From the NCBI GenBank assembly GCA_016934825.1, contig JAFGSB010000158.1:1-64000 (forward strand): 64,000 bases of DNA, written 5' to 3'. This stretch comes from Candidatus Zhuqueibacterota bacterium. GTDB taxonomy: Bacteria > Zhuqueibacterota > Zhuqueibacteria > Residuimicrobiales > Krinioviventaceae. Below the pieces are notes generated by a model. That model ran no database searches. It saw nothing but the letters and a program-made list of their open reading frames with translations, and was not told where the DNA came from. The translations under genes and the position numbers were made by a program. This document shows positions 7,980-17,843 of this stretch, in pieces. Numbering within the stretch: position 1 is the first letter of the stretch; the number at the start of each line of letters is the position of its first letter.

Positions 7980-10020
7980 TAGTCAAACTTGATTGATTCG
8001 CCAAAAGCCTTTTAACCGGAAAATTGATCAAAACATATCCGATGATAATAAAAACCAGAACACCGAGCCACCAAAAACCGTCAAAGGTTTCCGGTAAGCC
8101 GATCAGGGTTTTTAAATTGATATCCGCCACGACCAGGGCGGCAAGAATGATCCCTGTTAACGCTTCCCCGGCAACCAATCCCGATGCCAGTAAAAGACCT
8201 GTATTTTCTACTGTGTTTTTATCGTCTTCGTTTTTAATTTTTTTCTCGGTGACCTTTTCAACAATATATTTTATCACACCGCCGATAAAAATTGCAGATG
8301 TTGTATTAAAAGGCAAATACATACCGACCGAAATAAGCATGGGAGAAGGCGAACCGATAAGTATAAGGGCAACACCGAAAAACATACCTGCAATAACCAG
8401 CGGCCAGGCCATTTCGCCGCCGACGATTCCCCTGCTCATCATGGCCATTAAACCCGCCTGGGGCGCCGGTAATGCGTCACTGCCAAGTCCATAGGCGTTG
8501 TGCAGCAGCATAATGGGAATGACCAGAACCAGCGAAGCGGCAACAACACCCATAATAACGCCGATCTGCATTTTCCAGGGTGTACCGCCCAGGAAATAAC
8601 CTACTTTCAAATCCTGCATCATATCACCAGCCACACCGGCAACACAGCATACCACGGAGGCCACTGCAAGAACGGCCGCAACGCCGGGATCGCCTTTCAT
8701 GCCGACCAGAACCATTAATAATGCTGCAATCAGTAATGTTGATAAAGTCAGACCCGATATCGGATTCGATGAACTGCCAATGATACCGACAAGATAACCG
8801 GCTACGGCGGCAAAGATGAATCCGGCAATGGTCATGATAACCGCTGCCAAAACAGCGGAACCCCAGTTGATTGAAAATGTCTTATAAACCAATATTATGG
8901 CTAATACCAGAACGCCTATTGCGATTATCGTCGCGCCAAAAGGAACATCTTTATCCGTTCGGACAGTCTCCGAACCTTCGGCTCCGGCTTTACGTATATC
9001 CTGAATGCCATGTGAAATACCACTAATCAGGCTATTTCTCATTTTAAATAATGTGTAAAAGGCGCCCACCAGCATTCCGCCCACTGCAATGGGTTTCACT
9101 GTTGAACTGTAGGCCGCTTTGGCTATGTTTATCCAGCCTTCGGAAGCCGCAAAAGGCTCGAGTTGCCCGCTAAGTAAAAGGAGAACAATCGGCATTAGAA
9201 ATACCCATCCGAATACGCCGCCGGAAAATGTTATAGCGGACAGCTTGAAACCGATTATGTATCCGACACCGACAAAAGCCGGTGACGATGACGGGCTCTG
9301 TACAAACATGCCGCCTATGTATGAAAATTGTGCTTTTATCTTATCTCCGGTGCTGGAGATGATTTCGACAATTTTACTATCGCTGTTTAATAACAAGACT
9401 TTGGATGCTTTAAAATGAAAAAATCCGGAAACGGTGTCTTTAATGAACCTGAATCCGTTTTCATTTTTAAATAATTCGATCAATGCGGCTAAACCCATTG
9501 ACCAGAAAACATATTTACCGCCCGATTGCCCGCTCTGACCGGCCTTGACAATTTCAGCGCATGCTTTACTTTCCGGATAGGGCAGGGTTTGATCTTCAAT
9601 CAGTGTCCGCCGTAACAAAATGATAAAGAGAACACCAAGAATACCACCTACTAACATGAGTATCGTACTTTTGAAATAATCAAAATCCTGCCATACTCCC
9701 GCAAGGATAAACGCGGGAATAGTAAAAATGGCCCCTGCGGCCAATGCCTCACCCACCGCGCCTGTCGTTCGGGCAATATTTTCTTCCAGTATGGTCCCCT
9801 TGAACGGTTTCAATATCGCCATGGCTATTACTGCAGCCGGGAATGTTGCAGCAACGGTCATCCCCGCTTTTAAGCCAAGATATGCATTCGCCGCTCCAAG
9901 TATGATGGATAATACAAGTCCGAGAAAAACCGCCTTAAATGTAAATTCCCGCATTTGTGTGGATACCGGTACAAATGGAACATGTTTCGAATTTTTTTCA
10001 TTACTGTTTTGGGTGTTCAT
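7969..10020 (-). CDS. OPT family oligopeptide transporter
   Basis: Inner-membrane secondary transporter of the OPT/YSL superfamily, expected to import small peptides or metal-chelate complexes using the proton gradient. It has about 14-16 hydrophobic segments. Typical OPT blocks include LGLKAGMTVAATFPAAV near the N-terminus, DQTLPYPESKACAEIVKAG, and GDMMQDLKVGYFLGGTPWKMQ. The start at 10020 gives 683 residues and has GGAGGT 7 bp upstream on the minus strand; an upstream in-frame start at 10083 would add 21 residues unlike a transporter N-terminus. It is the first gene of the set with the PqqD-like and aminopeptidase-like genes and is divergent from ecfT. The substrate is not predictable. Confidence 0.93.
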   Translation of the reverse strand: MNTQNSNEKNSKHVPFVPVSTQMREFTFKAVFLGLVLSIILGAANAYLGLKAGMTVAATFPAAVIAMAILKPFKGTILEENIARTTGAVGEALAAGAIFTIPAFILAGVWQDFDYFKSTILMLVGGILGVLFIILLRRTLIEDQTLPYPESKACAEIVKAGQSGQSGGKYVFWSMGLAALIELFKNENGFRFIKDTVSGFFHFKASKVLLLNSDSKIVEIISSTGDKIKAQFSYIGGMFVQSPSSSPAFVGVGYIIGFKLSAITFSGGVFGWVFLMPIVLLLLSGQLEPFAASEGWINIAKAAYSSTVKPIAVGGMLVGAFYTLFKMRNSLISGISHGIQDIRKAGAEGSETVRTDKDVPFGATIIAIGVLVLAIILVYKTFSINWGSAVLAAVIMTIAGFIFAAVAGYLVGIIGSSSNPISGLTLSTLLIAALLMVLVGMKGDPGVAAVLAVASVVCCVAGVAGDMMQDLKVGYFLGGTPWKMQIGVIMGVVAASLVLVIPIMLLHNAYGLGSDALPAPQAGLMAMMSRGIVGGEMAWPLVIAGMFFGVALILIGSPSPMLISVGMYLPFNTTSAIFIGGVIKYIVEKVTEKKIKNEDDKNTVENTGLLLASGLVAGEALTGIILAALVVADINLKTLIGLPETFDGFWWLGVLVFIIIGYVLINFPVKRLLANQSSLTNEK

Positions 10021-10278
10021 AAATTGACCTCCGCATCCTGATATTAAATCTATGCCTTGACATTTTTTAATGTGAAAGGACAAAACCTGTTGATAATGAG
10101 GGCTAAAAATATTTGACTTAATATTGAAAAATATTCACAAAATATCAAGTAAAACAATAAAAATTTTCAGTAATTATGTAAAATGTGAATTTAGATTAAA
10201 TGCGCCCATAGTTATATGTATTAGTTTTTGTTTGATTTTTCACTTTTTTTCCCTATATTTTTTTATTTAGAGATAAGC

Positions 10279-11091
10279 ATGAAATTAATTAATGATATAA
10301 CACTCGGTCAATATTATTCCGGTGATTCTTTTATTCACCATTTGGACCCCAGAACAAAATTATATTCAATCATCATGTTAATGACCGGATTACTGGTGTC
10401 TGATAAACCTTTGATGATAAGCAGTTTTTTATTAATTTTTATATTTATTATTGTTTTATCTAAAATTCCGGCAAATCTTATTTTTAAAAATTTGCGTCCG
10501 TTTATCTGGCTTTTTGTTTTAACAATGATTATACATTTGTTCTGGACGTCCGGTAAAATTTTTACAAAAATACCATTGCTCGGTATTGGAATAACATATG
10601 AAGGTATAGCTCTCGGGTTAAAATATACATTTCGTCTGGCCCTGTTGATCGTATTGGCGGCGATTTTAACGTTATCTACATCTCCTATTGAATTAACGGA
10701 TGCTCTGGAAAAAATACTTAAACCGTTAAAAAGACTCCGAATACCTACCCATGAAATTGTCATGATGTTGACATTGTCGTTGCGATTTATACCGACATTG
10801 ATCGAAGAGGCACAAAAGATTAAAAATGCGCAGATTTCCCGCGGTGCGACTTTTAACGGTAACCTTATGAATCGCGTTAAAAGTACGATACCGCTCATTC
10901 TGCCTTTATTTATATCCGCATTCCGACGGGCTGACGACCTTGCCCTGGCAATGGATTCAAGATGTTATGACGGGGGGAACGGACGTACAAGTTATAAAGA
11001 ATTAAAATACAGGTTTACGGATTATTCAGTGATTATAGTATGTTTGCTGCTAATGACCGTAAGTATAATTGTAAATTATTTTAATATTTAA
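10279..11091 (+). CDS. ecfT: ECF transporter transmembrane subunit EcfT
   Basis: Membrane scaffold of an energy-coupling-factor vitamin or metal transporter, linking the ATPases EcfA/A' to a substrate-binding S component. It has 270 residues with five or so membrane helices. The two coupling-helix signatures are present as AQISRGATF and AMDSRCYDGG (the usual A-R-G motifs; the second has Cys where Gly is usual). The start at 10279 (MKLINDITLGQYY) fits the family, and the 17 extra residues from ATG 10228 are AT-rich leader. No EcfA ATPase or S component is in the window, so this T subunit is encoded alone. truA follows after 10 bp. Confidence 0.9.
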   Translation: MKLINDITLGQYYSGDSFIHHLDPRTKLYSIIMLMTGLLVSDKPLMISSFLLIFIFIIVLSKIPANLIFKNLRPFIWLFVLTMIIHLFWTSGKIFTKIPLLGIGITYEGIALGLKYTFRLALLIVLAAILTLSTSPIELTDALEKILKPLKRLRIPTHEIVMMLTLSLRFIPTLIEEAQKIKNAQISRGATFNGNLMNRVKSTIPLILPLFISAFRRADDLALAMDSRCYDGGNGRTSYKELKYRFTDYSVIIVCLLLMTVSIIVNYFNI

Positions 11092-11101
11092 TAAACCGCT
11101 A

Positions 11102-11833
11102 ATGCGGAATATAAAGTTAGAAATCGAATACGACGGAACAAATTTTTGCGGGTGGCAAATTCAAACGAATGTCAGGACAGTTCAGGAAGAATTGGAAAAG
11201 GCATTAACTCAACTCACCCGGGAAAAAATTAGAGTTTACTGCGCCGGACGAACGGATTCCGGTGTTCATGCTTTAGGGCAGATCGTTAATTTTAAAACGG
11301 AGAGTCGTCTTCCGGAATATGTTTTTCAGGTCGGTTTGAATGGTATTTTATCAAAAGATATACGTGTCATCAACGCCGAAGAAGCGGAAGACGATTTTAA
11401 TTCCCGTTTCAGCGCCAAATCAAGAACGTACCGGTATGATATAATTACCAGGCCGGTTGCCGTAGGACGAGAGTATGCCTGGTATTTTAAAAAAAAGCTG
11501 AATATGGCAAAAATGCAGGATGCCAGTTCTTTGATAATCGGGAGTCATGACTTTAAATCATTTTGTCAGGCGGGCGCCGACGTTAATCATTACTTGTGTG
11601 ATGTTTTTGAGGCGGCCTGGCTTGAAATAGATGACAAGTTGATTTTTAATATTACTGCCAATCGTTTTTTACATAATATGGTCAGGATACTGGTCGGCAC
11701 GTTTGTAAAAATCGGGACCGGTTCAATCAATGTTGATGATATGAAGCATATTTTAAAAGCCAAGAACCGTATTAAAGCCGGTCCAACAGCGCCGCCGCAT
11801 GGCTTGTTCCTCGTCAAAGTATTTTATGAATAA
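11102..11833 (+). CDS. truA: tRNA pseudouridine synthase A
   Basis: Converts uridines 38-40 in the anticodon arm of many tRNAs to pseudouridine. The catalytic Asp52 lies in [13 protein letters not shown], the N-terminal [15 protein letters not shown] and the C-terminal [11 protein letters not shown] are typical, and 243 residues is a normal length. It is in a same-strand run with ecfT and the transaldolase gene. The assignment is firm. Confidence 0.97.
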   Translation: MRNIKLEIEYDGTNFCGWQIQTNVRTVQEELEKALTQLTREKIRVYCAGRTDSGVHALGQIVNFKTESRLPEYVFQVGLNGILSKDIRVINAEEAEDDFNSRFSAKSRTYRYDIITRPVAVGREYAWYFKKKLNMAKMQDASSLIIGSHDFKSFCQAGADVNHYLCDVFEAAWLEIDDKLIFNITANRFLHNMVRILVGTFVKIGTGSINVDDMKHILKAKNRIKAGPTAPPHGLFLVKVFYE

Positions 11834-11868
11834 AATTTAATGATGTAAATCATTTAGATGGAGAAAAT

Positions 11869-12516
11869 ATGAAATTTTTTATCGATTCTGCTGATGTAAA
11901 AGAAATTGAAACAGCTGCTGCCCTGGGTATAGCCGACGGCGTCACCACTAATCCGACCCTGCTGGCAAAAGTGCCCGGAACACCGGAAGAAATTTACAGG
12001 TCTATATGTAATATCATTGACGGGCCCGTTTGCGCCGAAGCCGTTAGTCTGGACGCCGATGACATCGTTGCCGAAGGGATGAATCTGGCCAAAATTCATG
12101 ATAATATTGTCATTAAAATCCCGGCCACCAAAGATGGATTAATGGCTGTCAATACCCTGGAAAAAGAGGGCATTAAAACGAATGTTACGTTGATTTTTAG
12201 TCCCATGCAGGCCCTGTTGGCCGCAAAAGCAGGCGCTTCTTTCGTATGTCCGTTTGTGGGCAGACTGGATGACGCCGGTCATGTCGGCATGGAATTGATT
12301 GAACAGATTTTACAAATTTATGAAAATTATGGTTTTACCACGGAAATCATAGTGGCCAGTATTCGAAGTATTCTTCATGTACAAAATGCGGCTTTAATCG
12401 GCGCGCACATTGCCACGATTCCGTTAAGTGTTGTTGAAAAACTTGTCAAGCATCCGTTAACCGATGCCGGTATTCAAAGTTTTTTGAAAGATTGGGATAA
12501 GGTACAGGATCGTTAA
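11869..12516 (+). CDS. tal: Transaldolase / fructose-6-phosphate aldolase type (short TalC-like)
   Basis: Schiff-base aldolase of the pentose phosphate pathway. The Schiff-base lysine is K83 in [11 protein letters not shown]. The opening [14 protein letters not shown] and [12 protein letters not shown] are diagnostic, as are NVTLIFSP and [12 protein letters not shown]. At 215 residues it belongs to the short TalC/FSA group, whose members are mostly transaldolases but include fructose-6-phosphate aldolases; sequence reading alone does not separate the two. TGGAGA lies a few bases before the start. It is in a same-strand run with truA and the Deg protease gene. Confidence 0.95.
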   Translation: MKFFIDSADVKEIETAAALGIADGVTTNPTLLAKVPGTPEEIYRSICNIIDGPVCAEAVSLDADDIVAEGMNLAKIHDNIVIKIPATKDGLMAVNTLEKEGIKTNVTLIFSPMQALLAAKAGASFVCPFVGRLDDAGHVGMELIEQILQIYENYGFTTEIIVASIRSILHVQNAALIGAHIATIPLSVVEKLVKHPLTDAGIQSFLKDWDKVQDR

Positions 12517-12545
12517 AGAAAAAGTTTACATTTGCGGTTATAGAT

Positions 12546-13775
12546 ATGAATATTTTATATAAAAAAGAGTTCGGTTTTATTTTTGTTTTTATCACGGGAG
12601 CGTTATTATTTTTTCAAGTATCTTTGGTAAACGCCGATGTACGGCAAACCGAAACCATTGCTGTTGACGATAATATAACAATCTCGCCGGTGCTTTACCC
12701 TTCTCAGAAAGATAATTACGTAAATGTAGAAAATTCCCGGCGAAACGCGATCACTCAGGCCGTTGAAATTGTAAGCCCGGCCGTAGTCGGAATTAATGTT
12801 ACCCAGGTGCAAAGATATTATGCAAACAATCCCTTTTTCGATGATCCTTTTTTCCGGCATTTTTTCAAAGAGTGGCCCACCATTAATAAACAGGTGCAAA
12901 GTATGGGGTCCGGATTTATATTTTCTTCAAAAGGATATATCCTGACCAACCAGCATGTTATTGAAAATGCCAAAGAAATAATTGTGACCCGCGTAGGCGG
13001 AAAGCAATATAAAGCCGAAATAGTCGGAGAAGATTATGAAACGGATATTGCTATATTAAAAATTGATGGGCAGGATTTTCCTTTTGCACCGTTGGGCGAT
13101 TCCGATGATGTTTTGATTGGTGAATGGGCTATTGCGCTTGGAAACCCTTTCGGTTTATTTGAAACAACCAGTAAACCAACGGTAACAGTAGGTGTGATCA
13201 GCGCGACCGACCAGGATTTTGGCAAACATGATAATCGTTTGTTTGAGGATATGCTGCAAACGGATGCCGCCATTAACGGAGGAAACAGCGGCGGTCCGCT
13301 CGTGAATTGTAACGGTGATGTTATCGGAATCAATACCTGGATTATCTCCGGCAGTGAAACACGTTCATCAAGTATCGGATTGGGTTTTGCGGTTCCGATT
13401 AACCGTGTGAAGAAAATATTAAATGATTTAATAAAGAACGGTTATGTGGACCGGACTTTTTGGACCGGTATTCAATATGATGTTGTTTCGCCGGCCGTGG
13501 CGCAATATTTGGGTTTGAAACAGACTCAGGGTGCTATTATAACGAATATTGAAAAAAATAGTCCCGCCGAAAAAGCTGGACTGAAAATAGGCGATGTGAT
13601 TCTGGCGATCAATGATAGCCCGGTAAACAATGCGGATGAGATCAGTAACATTATAGATAATCTGGATTTAAAAGCCGGAGACCATTTAACGTTAAAAATA
13701 TACAGGGATAACAGGTATTATAATGTTATGGTGAAACTGGAAACATATCCCAATAAAAATAAGAGGTATTACTAA
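12546..13775 (+). CDS. Periplasmic Deg/HtrA-type serine protease with one PDZ domain
   Basis: Envelope quality-control protease. A signal segment (about 5-30) is followed by the trypsin-like domain with the triad His137 (NQHVIE), Asp167 (TDIAIL) and Ser248 (GGNSGGPL), then one PDZ domain (about 305-395) containing QGAIITNIEKNSPAEKAGL. At 409 residues with a single PDZ it is nearer to DegS/HhoA than to two-PDZ DegP. The stop overlaps the start of purB by one base (TAATG), so the genes are translationally coupled although their roles are unrelated. Confidence 0.93.
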   Translation: MNILYKKEFGFIFVFITGALLFFQVSLVNADVRQTETIAVDDNITISPVLYPSQKDNYVNVENSRRNAITQAVEIVSPAVVGINVTQVQRYYANNPFFDDPFFRHFFKEWPTINKQVQSMGSGFIFSSKGYILTNQHVIENAKEIIVTRVGGKQYKAEIVGEDYETDIAILKIDGQDFPFAPLGDSDDVLIGEWAIALGNPFGLFETTSKPTVTVGVISATDQDFGKHDNRLFEDMLQTDAAINGGNSGGPLVNCNGDVIGINTWIISGSETRSSSIGLGFAVPINRVKKILNDLIKNGYVDRTFWTGIQYDVVSPAVAQYLGLKQTQGAIITNIEKNSPAEKAGLKIGDVILAINDSPVNNADEISNIIDNLDLKAGDHLTLKIYRDNRYYNVMVKLETYPNKNKRYY

Positions 13776-15067
13776 TGATCCCAAGATATACCCGTCCGGT
13801 TATGGGTTCCGTATGGAGCGATGAAAACCGTTACCGGACCTGGTTAAAAGTCGAAATAGCCGCTTGTGAGGCGCAGGAAAAACTTGGAAGGATCCCTTCG
13901 AATGTGGTGAATGATATCAAAAGCAAGGCCAATTTTTCCGCAGAGCGGATTTTGGAAATTGAAGCGGAAGTAAAGCACGATGTCATCGCATTTTTAACGA
14001 ACGTATCCGAATATGTCGGGCCTAATGCCCGTTTTATTCATCTTGGTATGACCTCTTCAGATCTTCTTGATACATCATTGGCTCTTTTGGTAAAAGAGGC
14101 ATCGGCGATAATTGAAAAAGATATTTTGAATTTGCTGAATGTTCTCAAAAAACAGGCTGTCGCTTATAAAAACACGGTATGCATAGGAAGAAGTCATGGT
14201 ATACACGCCGAACCGACCGCTTTCGGACTAAAATTCGCCTTGTGGTATGATGAAATGAACAGAAATCTTGTCCGGTTACGCAGAGCGACAGATGCCATGT
14301 CTGTGGGGATGATTTCAGGGGCTGTGGGTACTTTTGCTTTCATCGATCCGCGAGTTGAGGAACATGTCTGTCAGCAACTGGGTTTAAAACCGGCGTCAAT
14401 ATCGACCCAGGTCATACAGCGGGACCTGCACGCAGAATTTATTAACACTCTGGCTTTTATCGGTTGTTCGATTGAAAAAATGGCGACGGAGATTCGTCAT
14501 TTACAAAGAACGGAGGTACTGGAAGCTGAGGAACCTTTTACAAAAGGCCAAAAAGGATCTTCAGCCATGCCTCATAAAAGAAATCCCATTGGTTCCGAGA
14601 ACCTGTCCGGGCTTGCCAGGTTATTAAGAGCCAACGCCCTTGCCGCTTTTGAAAATATCACCTTATGGCATGAACGGGATATCAGCCATTCTTCCGTTGA
14701 GCGGGTTATATTCCCGGACAGTTGTATTTTAGTCGATTATGCCCTGGCAAGGCTTACCAAAATTATGGAAAATTTGGTTATCTATCCCGAGAGAATGCTT
14801 TATAATTTACAATTGACAAAAGGATTGATTTTTTCTCAACCTTTATTATTGGCATTAACGGAAAACGGGATGTCACGGGAAGACGCTTATAAAATAGTTC
14901 AGGAAGTTGCCATGAAATGTTGGCAGGAGGGACTCGATTTTAAAGAAAAAATAAGTCAGGATGCTCGTGTATCAAAAATTTTGTCACCGGATATTATTGA
15001 ATCATGTTTTGATGAAAAAAAGGCCTTAAAACATGTCGATGTAATTTATAACCGGGTGGGATTATAA
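13775..15067 (+). CDS. purB: Adenylosuccinate lyase
   Basis: Catalyses two fumarate-releasing steps of purine synthesis (SAICAR to AICAR, and adenylosuccinate to AMP). The fumarase/aspartase superfamily signature is SSAMPHKRNPIGSENL. FIHLGMTSSDLLDT and GRSHGIHAEPTAFGLK are also typical of PurB. At 430 residues it is full length. It is followed after 30 bp by purC, whose product is its substrate, so the two consecutive steps are encoded together. Confidence 0.97.
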   Translation: MIPRYTRPVMGSVWSDENRYRTWLKVEIAACEAQEKLGRIPSNVVNDIKSKANFSAERILEIEAEVKHDVIAFLTNVSEYVGPNARFIHLGMTSSDLLDTSLALLVKEASAIIEKDILNLLNVLKKQAVAYKNTVCIGRSHGIHAEPTAFGLKFALWYDEMNRNLVRLRRATDAMSVGMISGAVGTFAFIDPRVEEHVCQQLGLKPASISTQVIQRDLHAEFINTLAFIGCSIEKMATEIRHLQRTEVLEAEEPFTKGQKGSSAMPHKRNPIGSENLSGLARLLRANALAAFENITLWHERDISHSSVERVIFPDSCILVDYALARLTKIMENLVIYPERMLYNLQLTKGLIFSQPLLLALTENGMSREDAYKIVQEVAMKCWQEGLDFKEKISQDARVSKILSPDIIESCFDEKKALKHVDVIYNRVGL

Positions 15068-15097
15068 ATTTCTTAATTATTTAAGAGGAGATTTGAG

Positions 15098-15796
15098 TTG
15101 AAAGGTATAATTCTGGAAAACAGGACAAAAATAATTTATCAGGCGGAAAAAGAAAATGAGTTAATTCAGGAGTTTAAGGATGATTTTCAAATTGACAATG
15201 CCGCCAAAGGCATGAAAATTAAAGACCGGGGTGAATTTAATAACCAGTTTTCTTCCCATATTTTTAAATTATTGTCAAGTTATCATATACCTACGCATTT
15301 TGTAAAAATCCATTCGGAAAATTCGATGGTGGTAAAAAAAATCGAAATGATTCCCATTGTTGTTTGTATGAGAAATATCGCTGCCGGAACATTAGTGAAG
15401 AATTTTGGTCTGAAAAAAGGGAAGGAATTAGAGTGTCCCCTGATCGAATATTACATGAAAAATGAAAAAGATGAGGACCAGATTATTAATGAGGCCCATA
15501 TCATCTCGTTCGGTTACGCGACCGGTGAGGAATTAAAAGAAATGCACCGAATCACTTCGAAAGTAAACGTAATTATTAAAGATTATTTACGCCGTCGTTT
15601 TTTTAAACTGGTGGATTTTCGTCTCGAATTTGGACGGTACAAAGAAGACCATATCATGGTCGGCAGTGAAATCAATCTCGATACCTGCCATATATTGAAT
15701 GTAGAGACAAATGAAATTATATTTGAAGAAAAACACTACGAAGATAAAAAAGAAATGGTAAATATCTATAATGATTTATCCGCCAGGTTGTTATAA
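15098..15796 (+). CDS. purC: Phosphoribosylaminoimidazole-succinocarboxamide synthase
   Basis: SAICAR synthase joins CAIR and aspartate using ATP, the step before PurB. Family motifs are AAKGMKIKDRGEFN, VVCMRNIAAGTLVK, and LVDFRLEFGRY with DEINLDT here as SEINLDT. It starts with TTG at 15098, with GAGGAG 8 bp upstream. 232 residues is the usual bacterial length. The Ser for the usual Asp in SEINLDT is a small oddity in a region that normally reads DE(I/L)(T/S)PD. Confidence 0.95.
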   Translation: MKGIILENRTKIIYQAEKENELIQEFKDDFQIDNAAKGMKIKDRGEFNNQFSSHIFKLLSSYHIPTHFVKIHSENSMVVKKIEMIPIVVCMRNIAAGTLVKNFGLKKGKELECPLIEYYMKNEKDEDQIINEAHIISFGYATGEELKEMHRITSKVNVIIKDYLRRRFFKLVDFRLEFGRYKEDHIMVGSEINLDTCHILNVETNEIIFEEKHYEDKKEMVNIYNDLSARLL

Positions 15797-15814
15797 ATAA
15801 ATTTTTGGTGAGTT

Positions 15815-16465
15815 TTGAATAAAGAAGGCTTTACAACGATCCTGGGATTGTTATTTTTTGCGTTTTTTTTGGGATTGGTGGGATATATATACAGTAATAC
15901 TTTAATCTTGATAATATGTGCTGTTAATATTATTCTGGTGGGCGTAGCCGTTTATTTTTTCAGGGATCCGCTCAGAGTTACACCGGAAAATCCTAATGCT
16001 GTTATATCACCCGCCGACGGCAGGGTAATTGATATTTCAGAGGTTATGGATTCGGTTTTTTTTGAGAACCGGGTCACCAGAATGACTATATATATGTCGT
16101 TAATTGATGTGCATGTGAATTATATCCCGTATGACGGTATTGTTGAATATTTAAAATACAGCAGGGGGGAGTATCACCGGGCGAATTTATCTACCGCCTC
16201 GCAGAAAAATGTGCATTCGTATATCGGTCTTGAAACAAAATACGGCAAAATAGCTTTTAAACAAATAACGGGCGCTGTTGCACGTCGGATTGTATGTAAC
16301 CTGAAACTTGGTCAAAAAGTTAAAGCGGGGCAAAAATTCGGTATGATAAAATTTGGTTCAAGAATGGAAATATTTTTGCCGCCTCAGGCAAAAATAATAG
16401 TCAAGCTTGGAGAAAGATTACGTGCAGGAGAAAGCGTAATCGCTGTTTTTAATGGAACAAGATAA
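15815..16465 (+). CDS. psd: Phosphatidylserine decarboxylase, short (archaeal-type) form
   Basis: Pyruvoyl enzyme making phosphatidylethanolamine. The proenzyme cleaves itself between Gly181 and Ser182 in IKFGSRMEIF; the serine becomes the pyruvoyl group, leaving a large beta chain and a small alpha chain of about 35 residues. Two N-terminal membrane helices anchor it. RDPLRVTP and SPADGRV are typical. It starts with TTG at 15815 after GGTGAG. The last 14 bp overlap pssA, which makes its substrate. Confidence 0.93.
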   Translation: MNKEGFTTILGLLFFAFFLGLVGYIYSNTLILIICAVNIILVGVAVYFFRDPLRVTPENPNAVISPADGRVIDISEVMDSVFFENRVTRMTIYMSLIDVHVNYIPYDGIVEYLKYSRGEYHRANLSTASQKNVHSYIGLETKYGKIAFKQITGAVARRIVCNLKLGQKVKAGQKFGMIKFGSRMEIFLPPQAKIIVKLGERLRAGESVIAVFNGTR

Positions 16466-17189
16466 ATATATAACGGTCCCGAATCTTTTTACGACCTTAA
16501 ACCTGTTTTGTGGATTTTTGGCCGTCATTCTTGCAATGTCCGGTCATTATACCAATTCAGCCTGGCTGATATTTATTTCAACGATATTTGATGCTTTGGA
16601 TGGAAAAATCGCCCGCGCGACCGGTATTAACAGCCAGTTCGGCCTGCAAATCGATTCCTTGTGTGATGTGATTTCGTCCGGTATTGCCCCGGCTGTTTTA
16701 TTATACCAGGTGCATTTAAAATCACTCGGTCTCATCGGATTGTTTCTGGCATTTATGCCTTTACTGTTTGCGACTTTTCGTCTGGCCCGGTTTAATGTGC
16801 TGGTGCTGAACAACGGCAGGAAAAATGCCTATGTCGGATTGCCGGCGCCAATGGCCGCTGTTTGTATTGCCAGTATTGTTGTGCTTTATATGAAAACCAA
16901 CTGGACTTTTCTGTTACGATTATTGGTCATTATTGTACCAATAGTCAGTCTGCTCATGGCAAGTACGATCAGGTTTGAAGGATATCCCAGGTTTACATTA
17001 AGAGAAAAAGGAGCAAACCGGCGCAAATTATTGTTTTTTATATTATCTTTAGTGATGTTAGTTATTTTCCCCGAGTATTATTTGCCGCTTTTTATGTTAA
17101 TTTATTTGCTTTACGGCCCTGTTCTTTACTTAAAATCAATCCTGGTCAATCATAATAACAAGGTAGAGGCCGTATCGCCGGGTAAGTAA
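16452..17189 (+). CDS. pssA: CDP-diacylglycerol-serine O-phosphatidyltransferase
   Basis: Inner-membrane enzyme making phosphatidylserine from CDP-diacylglycerol and serine. The CDP-alcohol phosphotransferase motif is complete: DALDGKIAR, then G, then DSLCD. About eight hydrophobic segments and 245 residues are usual for the Bacillus-type (PssA) family. It overlaps psd by 14 bp, forming the two-step phosphatidylethanolamine pathway in one operon. Confidence 0.95.
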   Translation: MEQDKYITVPNLFTTLNLFCGFLAVILAMSGHYTNSAWLIFISTIFDALDGKIARATGINSQFGLQIDSLCDVISSGIAPAVLLYQVHLKSLGLIGLFLAFMPLLFATFRLARFNVLVLNNGRKNAYVGLPAPMAAVCIASIVVLYMKTNWTFLLRLLVIIVPIVSLLMASTIRFEGYPRFTLREKGANRRKLLFFILSLVMLVIFPEYYLPLFMLIYLLYGPVLYLKSILVNHNNKVEAVSPGK

Positions 17190-17426
17190 GATAATTTTAT
17201 ACAAAATAGTCAAGCTGTAATTAATTTCTTCAATTACGCAAAGTTCCGATATCCGTTTAACCGGCACCTCTTTTCGACCCGACATGCTCATTATTTAAGT
17301 GTGATTGTATAACCGGAAAAAAGTCGGGAAATGATATATATTACCAAGGAATTATTCAGTAAAAGAGAAAAGTCGTCACCGGATTTAACCGGAATTGGGG
17401 GGTTATGAGGAGAAAGGAAATAAAAA

Positions 17427-17693
17427 ATGAGGCGTTCACGTACAGTCGGCTGGTTTATTATCGCCGTAATTTTAGGTGCATTGATAGGCGGTGTACTGGG
17501 CGAAGTCATTGCATTGCTGCTGCCATCCGGCATCGTTAAAGATTTTTTTCTGCGCTCAATCAGTTTCGGTTTTAGCCCGACAAGCATAAATCTTATTTTA
17601 ATCAACCTAACTTTAGGTTTCACCTTTAAACTTAATATAATCAGCGTAATTGGTATTTTCCTGGCCACATATATTTTGCGCTGGTATTCATAA
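17427..17693 (+). CDS. Small membrane protein, DUF4321 family
   Basis: 88-residue protein with two or three hydrophobic segments (about 8-32, 52-66, 68-84). The opening RRSRTVGWFIIAVILGALI and the GG(V)LGE turn match DUF4321, a small family of unknown function found near housekeeping genes. GAGGAGAAAGGAAA lies just before the ATG. The gap to pssA (17190-17426) holds two loosely palindromic blocks, TCCGTTTAACCGGCACC near 17250 and CACCGGATTTAACCGGA near 17381, related to the repeat described elsewhere. Confidence 0.8.
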   Translation: MRRSRTVGWFIIAVILGALIGGVLGEVIALLLPSGIVKDFFLRSISFGFSPTSINLILINLTLGFTFKLNIISVIGIFLATYILRWYS

Positions 17694-17755
17694 TTAAGTT
17701 TAAAATCCGGCGGTTTTAGTATTATTTGTCAGGGAATCGAACTAAAACATAATAC

Positions 17756-17784
17756 TTGCAATTGACGAAAAACTACAATATATT
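17756..17784 (+). promoter_or_regulatory. Candidate promoter of the tatA pair
   Basis: TTGCAA at 17756-17761 and TATATT at 17779-17784 with exactly 17 bp between them, 60 bp before the first TatA start. Both boxes are close to the sigma-70 consensus. Confidence 0.55.
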
Positions 17785-17843
17785 TTGCCTTGATTTTGGA
17801 TATTAAAATCAAAATGTTTTAAATATTGTATGGAGGTATAAAA

